Shown: positions 49,474-64,000 of the stretch, in pieces
Layout of the letters: every line of letters begins with the position of its first letter
Numbering within the stretch: position 1 is the stretch's first letter
Origin: Lates calcarifer
Lineage: Eukaryota; Chordata; Actinopteri; Centropomidae
Direction of reading: 5' to 3'
DNA length: 64,000 nucleotides
Assembly (NCBI RefSeq): GCF_001640805.2
Contig: NC_066843.1
Location: 3,718,380 to 3,782,379, forward strand
Position numbers and translations under genes: made by a program
The notes under the pieces: generated by a model
What the model was told of the DNA's origin: nothing
What the model saw: the letters and a program-made list of their open reading frames with translations, nothing else
Database searches by the model: none

Positions 49474-50668
49474 CAAGATAACGGGCCGACTTTAGTGAAC
49501 ACAGTATTTGTCGGGAGAGAGCAATCTCCCTCACACAGTCAAAGTTATCAAGGCGTGAAATCAGGAATCCTGACGGCAACAAAATGTAATCTTTTTCATA
49601 CAGAGGGGACAATAGACAGAGCTGCATACTCTACATCTCCTTCTCCACTTTAATTAAAAGAGCTCACTGAATCTCTCCCTCTCTCACTCCCCCACCTCTC
49701 TCTCTCTCTCTCTTAAGTGTGGAGGGGCCAATCCTGTCTCTATGCAGAATCTAGTTATTTCCCTTGCATTGAACTTGTCTTAAGCCTTGGTCTTGAATCT
49801 TTGTTGAGCAACTGCTTTATCTTGCAGATTTTTTTTTCTCTTTCATTGAAATGGATGTGACATTACTGAAGGATATATATTAATTAGATTTTGCAGGTAA
49901 ACACAGTGACAGTGCCATGGTGAGACACTTGGATGTGATGATGTGGGCAGGGTATGGGAAACAGAGTAAAAACAGGAGCTTTTTGATGTTGTTCCAGGAT
50001 TGACTTGAGTTCACATAAAAAAGATGCCCTTTAAAAAGACCTAGAGTGTAACCTGAATGATCCCGTGGTTTGTTACACCTTACATTCATCTGTTCTTTGT
50101 GAGAAAAACGATGTTTTGCTTTCCCTCTGGTAAGTCTGATTTCATGATCGTTTCCTTTACGCTGTAAGATGTTTGTAATAAAGTCTTAATTTTTATACAA
50201 CTCTCCAGTGAATCGTATCACAGCATGTAAATGCGCACTTTCACAGAAAATACTGCCTTGCGAGAGCAATATTGTAAAGGGTGATTAAAAGGACATTCAG
50301 ACAACATTCACAAATGAATTAATGGAAGAGAGAAATAGCTGGCGAGAAGTTGGCATTTAGAAACTGGATTGAGGTAAGAATGTGCGTGTTGGCGGTATTT
50401 CATTTTCACTACCAGTCCAGTTAATGAATGCTGCAGTTAAGCATTCCCAATGCCTCATTATCTGCATACTGTGGTTTTTGTTTTGCATATACGTTTTTAC
50501 ATCTTGCAATAGTCAGGCTACAGAGAGGGGTTTTTTTAAGGTGTCTCGCTGCCACGGTGGCATTAAGGACGATTCACAGCCCTGGTTTCCTCCTCATGTG
50601 TTGCAGTAACGCCTACTCACCCCCCTTTATCCACTCCCCTCCCACCTCTCCTCCTCCCTACAAGTCCT
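49474..50668 (-). other. probable 3' UTR and 3' flank of the neurexophilin gene
   Basis: This stretch lies directly downstream of the neurexophilin stop on the minus strand and contains no convincing coding frame. It is AT-rich, with short T-runs and a small inverted repeat around 50067-50098 (GTGTAAC and GTTACAC arms). Assignment as 3' UTR rests on position and the candidate poly(A) signal at its left end. Confidence 0.4.
49695..49713. repeat. (CT)n simple repeat
   Basis: About nine CT units inside a pyrimidine-rich patch. Confidence 0.85.
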
Positions 50669-55529
<4,861 letters not shown>

Positions 55530-55790
55530 AATTGTGCATTTTAGCATCTTTTAGGCCCATTGTTTTCATTTTAGCTCCTGCAACATTAATGTTATGGTTC
55601 GCTCTCACCAACCTCAGTGCAGGGTGTGGCCACAGCAGGCAGCTGTTTTCAGAAAAAACAGCACTGCAAACCCACTGTACACAAACTATTCAGCACCAAA
55701 CAGCAGACAAAGTTAGTGACTAGCTGCTGCATTTAGCAGCTAAAGAGCCAGAAATTTCTCTTGGGAACTGGTGGAGACCAAAAGAGAGCT
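55530..55790 (-). repeat. dispersed fish repeat, family A, minus copy
   Basis: Its reverse complement contains CTCTTTAGCTGCTAAATG, CTAACTTTGTCTGCTGTTTG and an AACAGCTGCCTGCTG block. These match the copies at about 9600-9937 and 1065-1220. I recognise this as a common interspersed repeat of percomorph genomes, but cannot name its class. No coding frame is visible. Confidence 0.7.
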
Positions 55791-55834
55791 AAAAAAATAT
55801 TGGACTTACTTTCATCATGTGGACACATAATGTT

Positions 55835-56012
55835 ACTCTTTATCTGCTGGATGTGTAAATAGGCAGTTTATTGTTGTATTGCTATGCATATATAGAGCAT
55901 ATGTCTTTGTATATGCATGTATGACTTTGCTATAATGTGTGTCATGAGTTTGAAATTTAATTTTCATAGATGCATGGTCTGGAATAAAATAAACTGATTG
56001 ATTGATTGATAG
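55835..56012 (+). repeat. possible non-LTR retroelement 3' end with (GATT)n tail
   Basis: An AT-rich stretch ends in AATAAAATAAACTG followed by four GATT units (to about 56012). Such short tandem tails are typical 3' ends of fish LINEs and SINEs. No reverse-transcriptase frame is present, so this would be a truncated or non-autonomous tail. The element type is a guess. Confidence 0.3.
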
Positions 56013-56039
56013 ATACAGAGAATCTGCCTGTTGAGCCAC

Positions 56040-59000
56040 CCAGCAGGGCTGAAAGCATGTGCTTGTCCTGGGGCGCTGACAAGTTCAATAAGCACTCCAT
56101 TTTCCTCTGGCTGTTGAGTTGAAATCTTCATCTCTAATATGACATCAATTTTTAATTACAGACCCAGGCAACTCAGATTTCTTAAGTGTTCGTCAATGCT
56201 TTATTCTTTTTTTTCTGTCTCAGCTCCCCATCTCCAGATCTAATAAGTTCACTGCAGGAGGCTTTTCTGTTACATGATTAAAGTCTGAAAATGGCTGTGC
56301 CCTTATAACTAATTATTCTTCTGGTTAGTGTAGATCCAAGAAGAAGTGAAGGAAAGAAAGGTAATTTCACAAGAAACAAGACATTTGACTCTTAATGAAT
56401 AATTTACTCTGGATTCTTGGGGGTCACTGGAGCTTAGATCTGCAGTGGGTGAACAAATTCACTATGCTGAATCTTTTTATTCCACACTCTTTTCTCGATC
56501 ATTTCTTTCTTTCTGCATCCTCCACCTGCTTTCCCAACTCATTTTGGACAGGTTCTGTTGTGTGGTCCCAGTGGATTTGTGCTCATTTTGTATGCTCAGA
56601 AAGACGCCAGGCTCTGAATTGGCTATCAAATTTTTACATTATAAGATATCGACAAGTTGGCGGTGCGAGGACGGTGGAGAGAAGTAGCAGGGGACGGTTT
56701 CTCCCCAGTTTTATCCCGAGGGAGCTGGGAGCAAAGCATGGGCTGATGGGACAGAGCTGATTAAAGCTGCTGGTACAGTATTCACACCTGTCTGGTAAAG
56801 GCTAGAAGGACTCTACAGTCATCTCATTGGGGGTTCAGGTATAAAAACCTTCAACTTAATGCCTATTTATCAAAAGCTGTTGTATCACTTAATGCACCAG
56901 TCTTTCTGTTGGATTTTGAACGCCTGCCCAGAAGCCTAAGAGCACTAATACCTCAACAGTTGCCACTCTGAATCCCCGGCAAAAAAGAGCAAATGAACAA
57001 TACTTTCTTGTTCATTCATATGCTCTTGAGCAAGGCATTTAAATTGCTTCAGTGAAGGTGCTAAGTGACTAAATCAGACAGTGGTTTAACTGTGCAGCTC
57101 CCAGCTGGGAATGTGTGTGACTGTGTGAATGGGCTCCGTTCACACTTACAGTAGCACTAAAAGGCAATGAATCTTGGGATCTGATCATTAGTAGGCAGCA
57201 ATAAATACAGCCATGGTGGCACCCAGAATGCATCAGGTGACTTCAGCGACATTTAGAAGTGTGCCAGATGTGTCCGCATTCGTATAAACAAGCGTGCAGC
57301 CCAGATTGCTTTGAAGCTCAGTCTAGTGTTGCAGGTTGCAAAGCTAGACCGATCAGTGCACGCTTGCAGGTAAGACTAGAAACCTTAAAAACACAATTTC
57401 TTTGCGTGTACCGCAGAGGTCAGTGAAGTACCAAACTGCTTGACCAGCTGAAGTCGAACTTTTTTCTGTTTAGCAGCAGTCTTAAACAGACGAAACCAAA
57501 TGTGAGTGGGCAAGTGAAATCTGATCACAGGTGCTTACTTGTGAGACATTTGATACGCGACCTGACAACAGGTGTGAACTGCAGTCCATCTCAGCTGGAT
57601 TAGACTCAATCTGGAAATGTCACCAGAGAGATGACATTGCTCAGTGTCTTAAAACAGTAACAGCCAACGCTGGTTTCTTTTAATCATGAATGCAATCTTT
57701 CCTTAACCTCAACCATGTAGCACCAGCAGCCTAAACTTAACCAGACCTTAACTAAAGAAGGAGCAGCTTAGAAAATGTGTTTTTAAACAGCCATATGTCA
57801 CTTTTTAATGCACCTTAAAACAATCTGTTAAAACACTATGACTCTTAACAGGGTCATTGCGAAGTGGAGCGCGGATAAATGCATCACTCCCCACATTGAT
57901 GTTTCCTGGAGAAATACAGGTTAAAATATTGTTGCTGCCCTATATTCTCCAGCAACACGTTCTCAATTCAATTCAGAAATCACTTTGGACTGCAAAAAAT
58001 GTTCCCATTATCCATTCATTGTACTTAAAATGCTCTTCTTTCAAGCTCAGTCAAATTCCCTGATCCTTGTGGCTGTCCTGCTTACTTTAATTGGAAACCC
58101 CCGTTAAGACCCTCAGCAGGCCTTGTCTGGACATGTCTGTCTCTGACCCTGAAAATCACTGTACCGTCACTGGGCAGCATGCTGGTGAACTGCACACTAG
58201 ATGTTCATTCACGCGGAACAGACTGTTTACAGATTGTGAGAGAATTGAGAATATAAATGGGCTTTCGCTCCGCAGTCTCATTCTGGTGTGGTATCTAAGC
58301 GGACCAAGTCACACCACGATGAGGTCAGCATGAACCTCGGAGCCTGCGGCATCAGTAAAAGCTTCGGTTTCCTTCAGCGTTAAACTACACTGACGGCCTG
58401 GTGTTCCCTCTTCAAATAAACCCATGTCCCCTGGTCCCACATCGCCTCCTCTAATATTGTTTGGATGCCTACAGATCTTGAAACAATGAAAATTTTTATT
58501 CTATATTGACACTTTCCATAACATTTTGCATTTTCACAATGCAGTAAAGCAACTTTTACGAGCAGCAGCTCTCTGAAATTAAAATGCCTTCAGATTTTCC
58601 CATCCTTAGTTATTCCTCTGTGTGTAAGTCAAGCGCATCTTTATCTGGATCCCCTGGGAGTTACACCTACTCATTCTACCCAAGGCTACGAGTCATTTTT
58701 CTTTAAGTTGTGCACTGTAATCCACCCTTCACTATCCGAACCAGCAGACAAACCTACAGTTATTCTTCTAGGGTCTTCCTGTCTCCCCTGCAGTCTCCCA
58801 GAGAGCAATGCCACAATAAATTGTGCTGGTTTAGAGCAGACAACGTATTCTGTCTCAGGACAGCTCGGCGCTTCACTATGAAGGGTTGTCAGTGTGTCAG
58901 GGAGAGTGCTTTCTCTCTCTCTATCTCTCTCTCTCTCTGCCTGTCTGTGCTGTGAGGCTACTGGGAGCCCGACGGGGGAGGGGAGCTGGGGTCGTTCGCT

Positions 59001-59779
59001 CGGTTCCTCAGCGGGTGGTCACGGGGGGAAAGAGGTGCACCTCTGGGGTCATTCACACTGTGGCTGTGCATAACTCAAGCTGTTTTACACTACAGGCAGG
59101 AAGGTACAGAGGTTATCCTTTACAGCAGCAGCTCTGCTCATCCACCTCCTCTTCGAGTTTATATATTGTTTTTGTCATTGCTCATTGTTGGATTATGTAT
59201 TTAAACAGTATAAAGTACAAAATGATGTAAAAGAGGTTAAAGTAGAGAGGGAAAAATCACACAGTCACAACACAACCAAAAAAGCTGCGTGGCTTTCCTT
59301 CAAAAGTACACATCAAATTTAAGAAGACATTTACGGACGACAAGCAGCAATCAATCATTCAATTATCTGTGCAAAATACAACTAACAAATACAACAAATA
59401 AAACTGGGGACAAGTGACAGTGGGATGCTGAGCTGCCACGGAAAATTGTTCGTCCCTTTAGATGAATGGCTAACAAGTGAAGTGCATATTATTGTGCTAC
59501 TGATGATGAAAATGCCGTGACCTGATAATTGTCCCTCTCAAATCTCCCCCTCATGATCCTTTACGCACTCACAGGAGGAAAGTGCAGGACAGATGTCATC
59601 AGCACTGTAAACTGTTCTGTCTGCTTCCACTGTGGTTTTGTAGGCCAAACCCTCCCTTGTGATGTATGGGACGTGGGGTGGGTGGGGGTGGGGTAAGCTT
59701 ATGAGCTCTGACATGCAGATTGCAACAATGATGGCAAAGAGGGGAGACTCAAGGGAGCGAGAAAAAAACTGTATTCGCC
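56040..59779. other. non-coding region, nothing recognisable
   Basis: Mixed unique sequence, with a CT-rich run at about 58912-58940. A donor-like GCAG|GTAAGA occurs on the plus strand at about 57369, but no convincing upstream coding frame goes with it. The 121-codon frame at 56395-56760 has no recognisable motif. Confidence 0.4.
58912..58940. repeat. (CT)n simple repeat
   Basis: A CT dinucleotide run with one interruption (CTCTCTCTCTATCTCTCTCT). Confidence 0.85.
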
Positions 59780-59803
59780 CTGCTGCTGCTGCTGCTGCTG
59801 CTG
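59780..59803. repeat. (CTG)8 trinucleotide repeat
   Basis: Eight perfect CTG units. On the plus strand one frame reads poly-Ala and on the minus strand another reads poly-Gln. Both are shadows of the repeat, with no surrounding gene evidence. Confidence 0.9.
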
Positions 59804-59809
59804 TCTCAT

Positions 59810-61490
59810 ATTTGTGTCTGCATGCCATATATGCTGTATCAGACAAAGAGGGTTTTTTTCTATTTGTTTTCTCAGGATTAAGGTGGTATTTCTGCTTAGC
59901 TGGGGATGTATCTGGGTGGACAAGGTCAGTGACCCTTAGAGGAGGACAGGTATCTAAGAAACATGAATCTAAGACTTCATGACAGGCCAAAATGGAGAGA
60001 GAAGTCTGATGTGGTTAGAATTAGTGTTAGACAGCCTCTGCTTTTTAAACACACAAGGTTTGCACAGCATGTGTTTGTGCAGTGTTGCACCATGCTGGCT
60101 TGTGGTGTTCCAGGCAAACTACAGGCAATTTTGCTTCCATATAATGCCTTTTGTTGTCTCAGTTGTTGTGGTGCTATGTTATGATTCAAGTGTGTACTCT
60201 GCGGTGTACAGCCTAATCACAATCCCTTCTTACTTATAAAAGGGATTTGGGCTTTGTGAAGCTTTCAGTGAAAGAACATAATTTGTTTTTAATTGATGTG
60301 CCGTGTTAAATAAGTAAGTGTTTCCATGCTGATGGCAAAGTCAAACAGAGGTTGACGGTAAAAGTTTAGAAATGAGAAACATAGCAGCACTAGATCCTAA
60401 ATTTGTGAAGTGTCATGCTTCCTTTATATTCTGAAATTACCTACTACACAGAAAAGAGTGTGTCACATAAACCTTGGAATATGTATGAATGTCCTCACTA
60501 AAATTCAGTCTGCAAAAAAGTGACATTCTGTGCTTAGCAACAGAAATGAAATTCAGTTATCAAGCATGATGGTCAGTGCCTGCGTCTGTACTGAAAGCAA
60601 TCAGAGGGAGTATAATGCGGTCGTGTCTCTCATGGCCACAGAGAGGCTACCTGAGGCTCATCCCTCCCAGAAAAATCTTGTGTGAAAGAGCATCTGTGAG
60701 CTCAACGTGAGCATGTATGGCGAGGTGAGTGTCTTGTGTCCTCAGTGATCTTTACCACATGAAGGTTACAGCACATACAAGGTCAGAGCTCCTTTACAAT
60801 AAGCTTGTTTGTGGGTGTGCAGTGTATTAAAGTGGAAATATTTGTCTCCTTGTTAGGTGCTGAGTGAGTGAAATTATGATGTTTAGAAAATTCTATATTT
60901 AAAATTACTCTTTAACCAGACATACCAATGAAGAGTAAAATATTATTTCTAAAAAAAGTGTGGTTTTTAAAATAATTGCAGGGTGAGAGACTCTGCAGTT
61001 CACTGGAGCAGTTGAGTTCAATGGGCACTTTCATTCTTCTACTGGTGTTTATTCAGATTGTTGAAGGAGGAGAGAGCGCTCTTCGTTCACCTCAGCCCTC
61101 CCTCAGATTTGGTCTGGGGATTCAGACTGTCAACCCTGTGCTGTGCACAGTTAAGGCCCAGTGCTGCAGTTGTAATTATATATGGATTAACATGCATTTT
61201 CTTGGGTGCTTTTGTGCAAAAGGAAGAAAGAATTGGATGACTTTCAATGAGGCCGATGTTTAACTTATTCCTTTTTTTTAGCACTTAATCTACACCTCCT
61301 CTCATGTTCTCTCATTACCTTCGTCTTTAGACTCTGTACCAGCTCTGTCTATTTCCAGTGTGTCAACTTATCTTCTATAGGTACCTGTCTTTCGTCTGCT
61401 GACAGTGTGAGCTCAGTTCACCTGGCATCTGCTTCATCTGTTTAGTGATGAATTATGTCTTTACGAAGGCAGTATCTTTCACACCAGAGC
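59810..61490. other. non-coding region with one small plus-strand open frame
   Basis: No recognised gene. A plus-strand frame at 61021-61263 begins M-G-T-F-I-L-L-L-V-F-I-Q-I-V and contains several cysteines, so it superficially resembles a small secreted protein. I see no family match, so it is probably chance. A donor-like GAG|GTGAGT occurs at about 60725. Confidence 0.35.
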
Positions 61491-61494
61491 TGAA

Positions 61495-61806
61495 GCAAGT
61501 AGACAATTAATCAATTCATTGATTGACGGAAAAATAATCAGCAAAAATGTGATAACTGATTAATCATTTAAGCACAGACGACATGATGGTTACAGCCTCT
61601 TAAATGTGACTCCTTGCTGCCTCTCCTTTCCTTACTTACAGTAAACTGAATATATTTGCCTGTTGGTCACCTTGAGCTCTAGGAAAAGCTGATGTGCATT
61701 TTTTTGCTCTTTTTCAGTTTTTCTCACATTTTAAAGGCAACGCGATTAATTGAGAAAATAAAAAGCAGATTAATCAGTGACGGAAATAATCATTATTCAC
61801 AGCCCT
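61495..61806 (+). repeat. dispersed fish repeat, family F (ATTAATC-rich)
   Basis: Repeated ATTAATC motifs run from GACAATTAATCAATTCATTG to GGAAATAATCATTATTCACA and end in CAGCCCTG. I recognise this layout as an old interspersed repeat very common in percomorph non-coding DNA. A possible weaker copy lies at about 34480-34560. Confidence 0.55.
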
Positions 61807-63719
61807 GTCTCACATCTCTGCCCTGTTTAACCAACAACTGACTGCCATGACTGCTAATCACAGTGAAACAGACAGTGAAAGGACACTAAATATCAAACTA
61901 TTCTCCTAAATTTTCCACACATTGTTCTCTTGATATATTACACATACATTAGCCATTTAGTTGACTGAAACAAATCCAGTCAGCTTGCTGAGAGTCAGAT
62001 GAAAAATAACTCCAACTGCTGCCAAAAATAAACATAATTTCTCAGGCAGTCAATTATACAACTGAGATGTTTTATATTATTCATAACCCTCCATTCAAAT
62101 ACAGAGAATAATTAACATTCGAAACACATCATTCATCACATAAACAACAACCAGAGTGGCACCTTGTGTTAATAGTCATCTATATTAGTAGCCATTTGCA
62201 AAAGGTCCCTCAAGACTTAAACCCTGTCTGAGAATTGCGGAGTTATTACAACAGAAAATCATCCAAATCGAATTTTTAATGCATAGTAGGCTTATACGAT
62301 TATTAATCACGGCTCTGTTGCATAATAAAAAGTTACTTAATTTATTAATTGCTCCATAATTTATCAATGTCACGGGGCTAATGAATTACCCAAGATCTCC
62401 TGCTGAGGGATGTCATGTACGCTTTTTCATAGATACATGGTCTGGAGAACGAGGGGGTAAAAAAAATTAATTTCATTATCATTAGCCACAGACCTTCTGG
62501 GTTACAATGGGATGTAGCCCTGCAGCTCATAAAATGCTCCCAGAACCAAGACAACACAGAAGTGAGTGTTAAGCCTATTATCCCACACTCTTGTATCTAG
62601 TTATACAACGGCTGAAAAGGCACTCATCCCCCATATTTTAAGCCAGCGTGTGGTCTCTTCTTTCTCAGATCTGTTGAAACAGCTTCGCCTCAACTAAACA
62701 AATCTGTGTGTGTTCAGTCATTTACAACCACTGCCTGCTCGACCTCAAATCGCCAAATGGGCCGTCACTTTCCTCTGAGCGCCTGAATAATACCTTAATA
62801 TGAAAACCACAAGGACATCCTGGAAGAGACACCGACACAAACGGCTGCATCAAACAGCCACTCAGCCTCACTTGGATATTTCTCACTTGCACTTATGTTT
62901 TTTGGAGCTTGCTCATTTCCTGGGCCCTGTGATCAGTGAGCTACATTCAGCCCAGGGGTTTCCGAGTAGAAGGATGTTTTCAAGTTTTCTCATGTGAATC
63001 AAGGGCTGATTTCTCGTTAAAGGCTGCTTTTTAATAAATCTGCAAGTGTACATGAAAGAGGAGTGGGTGATTCAAATTTGGTTGTAAGGTTATGTAATGC
63101 TGGACGGAAACAGTTGATGCTTACACACACCTGGTGTTACAGGGGTCTTTGGGATGGGTTACTTAGGTAAAATATACACTGGACATTTTCAGCATTACCT
63201 ATTTTTTTAGTGGATAGTTCAGTTAGAGAACAGAGACTCTCACTTCAGCATAAATTCAGTATTTAACCCTATCACACACTAAAGTGAGATTCCTTAGGGA
63301 AAAGACCTGTTTGTCTCATCTCTCTGACACAGTGTAGCCACATGGTCATTATCCTACCATTTTATGGCGCAGCTGTTTACTGCAAATTAATGTCACATTA
63401 GTATCATCTCAGATCATATGTGTCTGATGCCTCTAAGTTCTTTATTTAGTATTTACATGTACTTTAAGTGAACCCACTCTCTTCAGTTTCCATATTTTGT
63501 TTGCAGTTTGTAGGTTGACACAAGCTTTGATGAAGTATATTTATTGCATGCATATTTATCTGGTGAATCTTTTTAAATCATTCTCTAAAATGGTTTTGTA
63601 GAGTTTGTTTCGGGTGTTTTTGGGGGGTTTTGGCTGAAAGTGGAGGGTTAGTCTGCCTGCTGTTTAACTGATTTCTAACACGTGTGCTCTTTTTCTGTCA
63701 TTATGTAGATGATGATTAT
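61807..63719. other. non-coding AT-rich region
   Basis: No coding frame or known repeat recognised. The block at about 62360-62990 is less AT-rich and looks unique, so it could hold conserved non-coding sequence. Confidence 0.4.
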
Positions 63720-63930
63720 AGCGCGCGTCCGTGTGCAATTACATTCTTTCAAGCTTTTCAGTAATGTAGGATTGATGATAGGTTAACGTGGCTACAAATA
63801 GCGCACAGAGTAAAGCAGACTGGTGATGGACACCGGCGGCACCGCGCGCTTCGCACGCTGCCAACACGAGTGTGCGCCGGGAATTGTGAAAGTGCACCCG
63901 CCGTACCTGCGCCGAGCGGGGTCAGAGTGA
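63720..63930. promoter_or_regulatory. CpG-rich block, possible promoter or 5' exon region
   Basis: CpG dinucleotides, scarce across most of the window, cluster here, for example in GCGCGCGTCCG and CACCGGCGGCACCGCGCGC. In fish such clusters often mark promoters or first exons. It lies at the 5' side of the minus-strand neurexophilin gene. The window ends 70 bases later, so its full size cannot be seen. Confidence 0.4.
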
Positions 63931-63979
63931 ATATTATTGTCAGAATAACGATAAAGTGAGTGAAAAAAAAATCAGGCAT
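63907..63979 (-). CDS. candidate first coding exon with a signal peptide (unassigned)
   Basis: On the minus strand an ATG at 63977-63979 opens a frame starting M-P-D-F-F-F-T-H-F-I-V-I-L-T-I-I and ending T-P-L-G-A, a good secretory signal peptide: very short start, long hydrophobic core, small residues at the end. It is followed by a donor-like CAG|GTACGG (GT at 63905-63906). It sits upstream of the neurexophilin exon on the same strand, in CpG-rich sequence, as expected of a first exon. However, it ends with one spare base (phase 1), while the best neurexophilin acceptor needs phase 0. Only a weaker AG inside that exon would join in frame. It could belong to neurexophilin, to another gene, or be chance. 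Confidence 0.25.
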
Positions 63980-64000
63980 CAGCAGAAAGGCGTTTGGAAG

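Noticed and set aside
55600..55736. Signal-like frame (M-Q-Q-L-V-T-N-F-V-C-C-L-V-L) as a neurexophilin start, attractive because the family begins M-Q
   Set aside because: It lies inside a copy of dispersed repeat family A, so the frame is explained by the repeat; the donor would also be weak.
57539..57589. Phase-0 17-codon frame ending at CACAA|GTAAGC as a neurexophilin first exon
   Set aside because: Length and phase fit, but the sequence (MDCSSHLLSGRVSNVSQ) is not hydrophobic enough for a secretory leader.
59538..59990. 150-codon minus-strand frame with a poly-Ala stretch, overlapping plus and minus frames
   Set aside because: The runs come from the (CTG)8 repeat; no family match or splice structure.

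Overview
This window looks like a piece of a ray-finned (teleost, probably percomorph) fish nuclear genome. It has low coding density, vertebrate-style splice signals, many CA/GT microsatellites, and scattered copies of short dispersed repeats that I recognise from percomorph genomes. There are no operons, bacterial genes or recognisable viral genes. Nearly all open frames longer than 60 codons here are chance frames in microsatellites, purine/pyrimidine tracts or non-coding sequence.

One protein-coding gene can be named with confidence. On the minus strand, 50669-51443 is the large terminal coding exon of a neurexophilin, a secreted ligand of alpha-neurexins. Residue by residue it is closest to NXPH3, with some NXPH1-like stretches. 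A clean acceptor lies at 51444-51445. As given, the exon carries a one-base insertion near 50952 that splits the frame just upstream of the six-cysteine C-terminal domain, so it is either an assembly error, an allele or an early pseudogene. The exon encoding the signal peptide is not resolved. A signal-peptide-like exon with a donor site lies in CpG-rich sequence at the far right end (63907-63979, minus), but its reading phase does not fit the best acceptor.

From 1 to about 49.4 kb there is a gene desert or a very large intron of a gene outside the window. Stretches of unique, homeodomain-site-rich sequence that look like conserved non-coding enhancers (4.3, 8.3-9.0, 15.5, 16.1, 17.5-18.0, 20.3-21.6, 26.6-27.4, 30.3-31.0, 35.0, 36.2, 44.1 and 48.9-49.4 kb) alternate with repeat copies and simple repeats. 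The pattern suits the regulatory landscape of a developmental or neuronal gene, but conservation cannot be tested from one sequence. From 51.4 kb to the right end the sequence is probably the neurexophilin intron and 5' region.

The most notable non-gene structures are: a 972-bp element with matching inverted ends (18968-19939); a near-perfect hairpin whose arms each carry an AP-1 site (14846-14884); a perfect palindromic paired-class homeodomain site (15525-15543); a triple nuclear-receptor half-site array inside a repeat copy (17040-17058); and a proline-rich frame with plausible splice sites (24101-24422).
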